Assembly (NCBI GenBank): GCA_934394665.1
Contig: CAKRRS010000042.1
Location: 1 to 22,246 of the forward strand
Length of the DNA: 22,246 nucleotides
DNA from: an uncultured Acetatifactor sp.
GTDB lineage: Bacteria; Bacillota; Clostridia; Lachnospirales; Lachnospiraceae
Reading direction: 5' to 3'
The notes beneath the pieces were generated by a model. That model was not told where the DNA came from and searched no databases. It worked only from the letters and a program-made list of their open reading frames with translations. Shown here piece by piece: positions 18,529 through 22,246 of this stretch (the first letter of the stretch is position 1; every line of letters starts with the position of its first letter). A program made the translations under genes and the position numbers.

Positions 18529-19398
18529 ATGAAAAAATTAAAAAATATATCTCTGATTCTATTGGTACTGGTACTGCTGATCATCGGCTCCTCCAGCATT
18601 GTCGTTACCAACGAAAACGAATACAGTCTGATCCGGCAGTTCGGTAAAGTAGACCATGTAGTGAGTACCGCAGGTGTTACTTTTAAGATTCCTTTTGTCC
18701 AGAGCGTTGATAAGCTTCCGAAGGAAATCCTGCTCTATGATCTGTCTTCCTCCGATGTCATCACCAGCGACAAAAAGACCATGATCTGTGACAGTTACAT
18801 TCTATGGCAGATCAACGATCCTCTGAAATTTGCCCAGACCCTGAATTCCTCCATCTCGAATGCGGAGAGCCGTCTGGACACGATTGTATACAACTCTACC
18901 AAAAATATTATCAGCAGCACTACCCAGAACGACGTCATCTCCGGGCGTGACGGAGAGCTGGCGGCAGCCATCATGAAAAACATCGGAAATACCACCGAGC
19001 AATATGGTATCGAGTTGCTGTCTTTTGAGACCAAGCAGCTGGATCTGCCCAGTGACAACAAAGCTGCTGTGTACGAGCGTATGATCTCCGAACGTGAAAA
19101 CATCTCCGCCACCTACACTGCAGAGGGAAGCTCCGAAGCACAGAAGATCCGCAATACCACAGATAAGGAAGTCAATGTCCTCCTGTCGGAAGCCAATAAA
19201 AATGCAGAAATTCTCATTGCCGAAGGGGAAGCAGAATATATGAAAATCCTGTCTGATGCTTATGCAGATACATCCAAACAGGACTTCTATTCCTTCGTCA
19301 GAAGCCTGGATGCACTGAAGGCTTCCATGACCGGCGATAACAAGACCGTGATCCTGTCTCCGGATTCCCCGATTGCACAGATTTTCTACGGAAGATAA
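18529..19398 (+). CDS. hflC: FtsH protease modulator HflC (SPFH family)
   Basis: A 289-residue SPFH protein with a short N-terminus and one transmembrane helix (about residues 6-26). The SPFH domain follows (TNENEYSLIRQFGKVDHVVSTAGVTFKIPFVQSVDKLP). The domain end YERMISERENISATYTAEGSSEAQKIRN matches the typical HflC motif (RMxxERxxxAxxxRAEGxxEA), then a coiled-coil and the FYSFVRSLDALKASM block. It is the heteromeric partner of HflK. The ribosome site AAAGG is 13 bases from the ATG, longer than ideal, so translation may be weaker than that of hflK or coupled to it. It ends right before a strong terminator. Confidence 0.95.
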   Translation: MKKLKNISLILLVLVLLIIGSSSIVVTNENEYSLIRQFGKVDHVVSTAGVTFKIPFVQSVDKLPKEILLYDLSSSDVITSDKKTMICDSYILWQINDPLKFAQTLNSSISNAESRLDTIVYNSTKNIISSTTQNDVISGRDGELAAAIMKNIGNTTEQYGIELLSFETKQLDLPSDNKAAVYERMISERENISATYTAEGSSEAQKIRNTTDKEVNVLLSEANKNAEILIAEGEAEYMKILSDAYADTSKQDFYSFVRSLDALKASMTGDNKTVILSPDSPIAQIFYGR

Positions 19399-19402
19399 CT
19401 TG

Positions 19403-19444
19403 AAAGCCGGCGTCTGCAATACTTTTGCAGGCGCCGGCTTTTTT
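19403..19444 (+). terminator. Strong intrinsic terminator after hflC, at the convergent junction
   Basis: AAAGCCGGCG (19403-19412) pairs with CGCCGGCTTT (19432-19441). A U-G and CTGCAA/TTGCAG continue the stem to 17 pairs around a 5-nt loop. A T-run follows on the plus strand to 19444. The aldo/keto reductase stop codon (19445-19443) lies in that T-run. For the minus direction the T-tract is poor, so service to both genes is possible but unequal. Confidence 0.93.
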
Positions 19445-20432
19445 ATGCCAGAATCTCATCAATTCTACGTCTCTCTTCTTCACTGAATGCGGTAGCATGA
19501 ATGATGCCGATATTATCCAGGATCTGTGAAGGCTTGGATGCTCCGATCAGAACACTGGTAATATCCCCGTCCCGAAGGATCCAGGACAGTGCCATCTGTG
19601 CCAGGGTCTGTCCTCTCTGGGATGCCAGATCGTTCAGTGCACGTACCTTCTTCAATGTTTCTTCCACGATTGCCGCTTCTTTCAGGAACCTGCCGTCAGT
19701 ACGGACACGGCTGTCCTCAGGAATACCGTGGAGATAACGGTCGGTCAGAAGTCCCTGTGCCAGAGGGCTGAAGGTAATGATACCGATGCCGTGAGCTGCC
19801 GCGTAATCTTTCAGACCATCCTTCTCAATATCTCTTGCAAACATGGAATATTTTCTCTGGTTGATAATGAATGGAGTGCCCAGCTCCTTGAACAGTTCTG
19901 CCGCTGCAATGGTCTGTTCTTTATTGTAATTGGAAATTCCCACATACAATGCCTTGCCTGATCTTACAATGCCGTCCAGTGCACGCACGGTCTCCTCCAA
20001 CGGTGTATTTGGATCCGGTCTGTGATGGTAGAAGATGTCCACATAATCCAGTCCCATACGCTTCAGGCTCTGATCAAGACTGGCCACCAGGTACTTTTTG
20101 CTGCCCCAGTTGCCATAAGGTCCGGGCCACATATCATAACCGGCCTTCGTGGAAATGATCAGTTCATCACGATACACTCCCAAATCCTTTTTCAGGATAC
20201 GGCCGAAATTCTCCTCCGCGCTGCCCGGTACCGGTCCATAATTGTTTGCCAGATCAAAATGTGTAATGCCATGGTCAAATGCTGTGTGGCACATGTCCTG
20301 CATATTGTCAAAATTGCCGTTGGAGCCGAAATTATGCCACAGCCCCAGAGATACCGCCGGAAGCAGCAATCCGCTGGCGCCGCAGCGGTTGTATTTCAAT
20401 TCTTCATATCTTTTTTCATCTGCCTGATACAT
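19443..20432 (-). CDS. Aldo/keto reductase, YghZ/Gpr-like (L-glyceraldehyde-3-phosphate reductase type)
   Basis: A 329-residue cytosolic TIM-barrel NAD(P)H-dependent carbonyl reductase. The N-terminus MYQADEKRYEELKYNRCG and the SLGLWHNFG block closely follow the E. coli YghZ (Gpr) pattern. The catalytic tetrad is visible: D60, Y65 (FDLANNYG), K96 (ISTKAGYD) and H137 (YHHRPD). A cofactor-loop segment FSPLAQGLLTDRYL and the C-terminal ALSWILRDGDITSVLIGA complete the family features. It probably detoxifies aldehydes such as methylglyoxal or L-glyceraldehyde-3-phosphate; the substrate is inferred from resemblance. The ATG at 20432 has GGAGG seven bases upstream. A TATAAT at 20469-20464 is a likely -10 box with a weak -35 (TAGAAA). 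The gene is convergent with hflKC. Confidence 0.94.
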   Translation of the reverse strand: MYQADEKRYEELKYNRCGASGLLLPAVSLGLWHNFGSNGNFDNMQDMCHTAFDHGITHFDLANNYGPVPGSAEENFGRILKKDLGVYRDELIISTKAGYDMWPGPYGNWGSKKYLVASLDQSLKRMGLDYVDIFYHHRPDPNTPLEETVRALDGIVRSGKALYVGISNYNKEQTIAAAELFKELGTPFIINQRKYSMFARDIEKDGLKDYAAAHGIGIITFSPLAQGLLTDRYLHGIPEDSRVRTDGRFLKEAAIVEETLKKVRALNDLASQRGQTLAQMALSWILRDGDITSVLIGASKPSQILDNIGIIHATAFSEEERRRIDEILA

Positions 20433-20533
20433 TTAAATACCTCCGTCTTTCCTTGCTTTCTTTATTATAAATTCATTGTGCTCCCATTTCTATGCCTTTT
20501 TTATAGAATTAAGTGCAATATCTTACAAAGAAA

Positions 20534-21946
20534 CTATTTCCTGCGAATCACAACCTTCAGTCGGCTGAAAAACAGATAATACACAATAAAAGCGATACTG
20601 GTCACCGTCCAGGTCAGCGGATAGCTGAATACAATGGTGAGAATGTCATTTTTCAGAGGTACGGCTGTCAAAATCCATACCACACGCAGTGCGCAGATCC
20701 CCAGGCAGCAGATGATCATGGGAAGCCAGCTGTCGCCGATACCGCGCAGAGTACCGGACAAAATCTCAATGGCAATATAGGTAAAATATGTAGGTACCAA
20801 AAAGTGCAGAATCTGTTCTCCAATCACTACTACCTGAGCATCCGTGGTAAACAGCTGATAACAGATCGATGCATAATTATAGAGGATCACGGACAACAGT
20901 ACCGTCGCCCCGGCTGTAATTCCCATACAGGTACGGACGCCCTTGTGTACACGATCCATTTTCCCTGCGCCGTAATTCTGTCCGACAAAGGTTGTGATCG
21001 AGATACCGAAAGCATTGACGATCATCCAGAACAAACTGTCGATCTTGCTGTACGCCGTCCATGCCGCCACGGTATCCGTTCCGAGTGCATTCACGCTGGA
21101 CTGGATCAGAATATTCGAAGAAGTATACATCACCGACTGTAATCCGGCAGGCAGTCCGATCCGGATGATTCTCCGAAACATCCGCCCATCAAAACGGATC
21201 TTTTTCAATTCCAGGCGATGCATGTCCCGGGTACGCATGAGTACCCACAATACAAGGACGGCGCTGAGTGCCTGTGACAGGATCGTCGCCAACGCAGCTC
21301 CCGCCACACCCATACGAAGACCAATGACGAATGCGATATCCAGCACGATATTTGTCAGACAGCTGGCAATCAGGAAATACAACGGTCTCTTGGAATCTCC
21401 CACGGCGCGCAGGATGCCGGCTCCCATGTTGTAGATCAGGTTCCCGATGACGCCCAGAAAATAGATCCGGATATAGGTCGTCGCCGGTCCCAGAATATCC
21501 TCCGGCGTCGACATTGCCCTGAGTGCCCAAGGGGCAGCCGTGATCCCCACGATCATCATGCCCACGCCTGCTACCAGACTGAAAGCGATAGAGGTATGCA
21601 CCGCATAACCTACCATTTCACTGCGTTTTGCACCGTAATACTGGGAGATAATAACGGTCGCACCGCTGGACAGACCGACGAAAAATCCCACCAGCAGCTG
21701 AATCAGTGTACCGGTGCCGCCACCTACTGCCGACAATGCTTCTTTCCCGACAAAACGTCCTACGATCACTGCATCCGCTGCATTATATAATTGTTGGAAA
21801 AAGGTGCCGAATAAAATCGGGAAAAAGAACAGGAGCAGCTGTTGCCAGATGACTCCCGTTACAATCTTGTTCTCTTTATCGTTTTCGACGCTTTTTGCTA
21901 TCGTTTCTTCCTTAAAATTCTGCATTTTCTGTGTCTTTTCTTCCAT
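20534..21946 (-). CDS. MATE family multidrug/cation efflux transporter
   Basis: A 470-residue polytopic transporter with twelve predicted helices in two six-helix halves, after a 28-residue charged cytoplasmic N-terminus. Family marks include FPILFGTFFQQLYNAADAVIVGRFVGKEALSAVG, which opens the first half, GAGILRAVGDSKRPLYFLIASCLTNIVLDIAFV before the middle, and IGLPAGLQSVMYTSSNILIQSSVNALGTDTVAAW, which opens the second half. FVGQNYGAGK is the mirrored loop. It exports drugs or metabolites using a Na+ or H+ gradient; the substrate is not readable. The ATG at 21946 has GAGGT 13 bases upstream, a long gap. It has its own predicted promoter, and it ends 101 bp before the aldo/keto reductase start. 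Confidence 0.96.
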   Translation of the reverse strand: MEEKTQKMQNFKEETIAKSVENDKENKIVTGVIWQQLLLFFFPILFGTFFQQLYNAADAVIVGRFVGKEALSAVGGGTGTLIQLLVGFFVGLSSGATVIISQYYGAKRSEMVGYAVHTSIAFSLVAGVGMMIVGITAAPWALRAMSTPEDILGPATTYIRIYFLGVIGNLIYNMGAGILRAVGDSKRPLYFLIASCLTNIVLDIAFVIGLRMGVAGAALATILSQALSAVLVLWVLMRTRDMHRLELKKIRFDGRMFRRIIRIGLPAGLQSVMYTSSNILIQSSVNALGTDTVAAWTAYSKIDSLFWMIVNAFGISITTFVGQNYGAGKMDRVHKGVRTCMGITAGATVLLSVILYNYASICYQLFTTDAQVVVIGEQILHFLVPTYFTYIAIEILSGTLRGIGDSWLPMIICCLGICALRVVWILTAVPLKNDILTIVFSYPLTWTVTSIAFIVYYLFFSRLKVVIRRK

Positions 21947-22068
21947 AAATATACTTGGTACCTCTATAAATTACCTTCTTAAAATCACCTTTTATAATTG
22001 CTTTCTTACTGTAATGTCCTCTACAAATTTGATGCTTACTCTTACCATTCACTGCTTGTCTAATTTTG

Positions 22069-22097
22069 ATAGTATCATTTCCACAGTTTCTTTTCAA
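22069..22097 (-). promoter_or_regulatory. Probable promoter of the MATE gene
   Basis: TTGAAA (22097-22092), a 17-bp spacer and TGA-TACTAT (-10 hexamer 22074-22069, with an extended TG) read toward the ATG at 21946, giving a leader of about 115 nt. The leader, 21947-22062, is A-rich on the transcript strand and holds no convincing gene; I see nothing else in it apart from two similar AATTTRTAGAGG stretches (21972-21961 and 22029-22018). Confidence 0.65.
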
Positions 22098-22162
22098 GAG
22101 GGCAATCTTATCCACATCCGTATTTCGAAAAGCTTTTGTTTTTGTGAAAAAAAGACAGGAAA

Positions 22163-22191
22163 AACCCCGGGTGGTGGAAGCACCCGGGGTT
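22163..22191 (-). terminator. Intrinsic terminator of a minus-strand transcript entering from beyond the window
   Basis: AACCCCGGGTG (22163-22173) and CACCCGGGGTT (22181-22191) form a perfect 11-bp GC-rich stem with a 7-nt loop. On the minus strand TTTTTCC and then a run of seven T follow. It lies upstream of the MATE promoter, so it ends whatever is transcribed from outside the right edge. Confidence 0.85.
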
Positions 22192-22197
22192 CCTTGT

Positions 22198-22246
22198 CTG
22201 CACCCGGATGAGTCGCAGCATCCAGGCACAGCCCCATGTATATACC
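22198..22246 (-). other. Structured RNA segment preceding the right-edge terminator
   Basis: In minus-strand RNA, 22231-22219 (CUGUGCCUGGAUG) pairs with 22210-22198 (CAUCCGGGUGCAG) over 13 pairs around an 8-nt loop. Three pairs are G-U that would fail on the plus strand, which fixes the transcribed strand. None of the three minus-strand frames has a stop between 22246 and the terminator, so no coding region ends here. It is the 3' end of a non-coding RNA, a leader, or a long 3' untranslated tail; the window is too short to decide and I do not recognise a family. Confidence 0.5.

Noticed and set aside
21912..22052. A Lys/Tyr-rich 46-codon frame (GTG start) in the MATE leader, overlapping the MATE start
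   Set aside because: No ribosome site and a composition explained by A-rich leader DNA; I cannot support it as an upstream peptide.

Overview
The window looks like chromosomal DNA of an anaerobic, low-to-mid GC Firmicute, most likely a Lachnospiraceae-type Clostridium. The reasons are the class I heat-shock order hrcA-grpE-dnaK-dnaJ behind a perfect CIRCE operator, strong AGGAGG-type ribosome binding sites, a Lys/Ala-rich DUF6465-type protein, and a glycerol cluster pairing two FAD oxidoreductases with a DUF1667 protein. No rRNA or tRNA gene, CRISPR array, transposase or prophage gene was found.

Region by region. (1) 1-4124, minus strand: the heat-shock operon, read hrcA > grpE > dnaK > dnaJ (dnaJ cut by the window edge), from a SigA-type promoter with CIRCE just downstream of the start point. 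A 13-bp GNRA-capped hairpin lies between dnaK and dnaJ. (2) 4125-8440, minus: a GT-C-like membrane protein, the DUF6465 protein with its own promoter, undecaprenyl-diphosphatase UppP and a patatin-like hydrolase. (3) 8441-11500, minus: a class I/II aminotransferase and a TPR-GGDEF protein whose promoter start point is overlapped by a perfect 12-bp inverted repeat. (4) 11545-16290, minus: a four-gene glycerol/glycerol-3-phosphate operon, read FAD oxidoreductase with a BFD-like Fe-S domain > second FAD/NAD oxidoreductase > DUF1667 > glycerol kinase. (5) 16351-17209, minus: a CE4-type polysaccharide deacetylase with a hairpin terminator right after its stop, and a long leader carrying an 81-bp inverted-repeat element. 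(6) 17466-19441, plus: hflK-hflC, the only plus-strand operon, ending in a strong terminator shared with the convergent gene. (7) 19443-22246, minus: a YghZ-like aldo/keto reductase, a MATE exporter, and at the far edge a structured RNA tail with a terminator belonging to a transcript that enters from outside the window.

Working together: HrcA/CIRCE controls the DnaK chaperone machine. GlpK makes glycerol-3-phosphate, which the FAD pair plus DUF1667 probably oxidise to dihydroxyacetone phosphate. UppP recycles the lipid carrier for cell-wall synthesis, and HflK/HflC form a membrane scaffold expected to modulate FtsH.

The genes are mostly familiar housekeeping types and I found no clear new multi-gene system. 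The less explained signals are non-coding: the dnaK-dnaJ hairpin, the operator-like repeat at the GGDEF promoter, the inverted-repeat elements at 4234-4286 and 17231-17311, and the structured RNA at 22163-22231.
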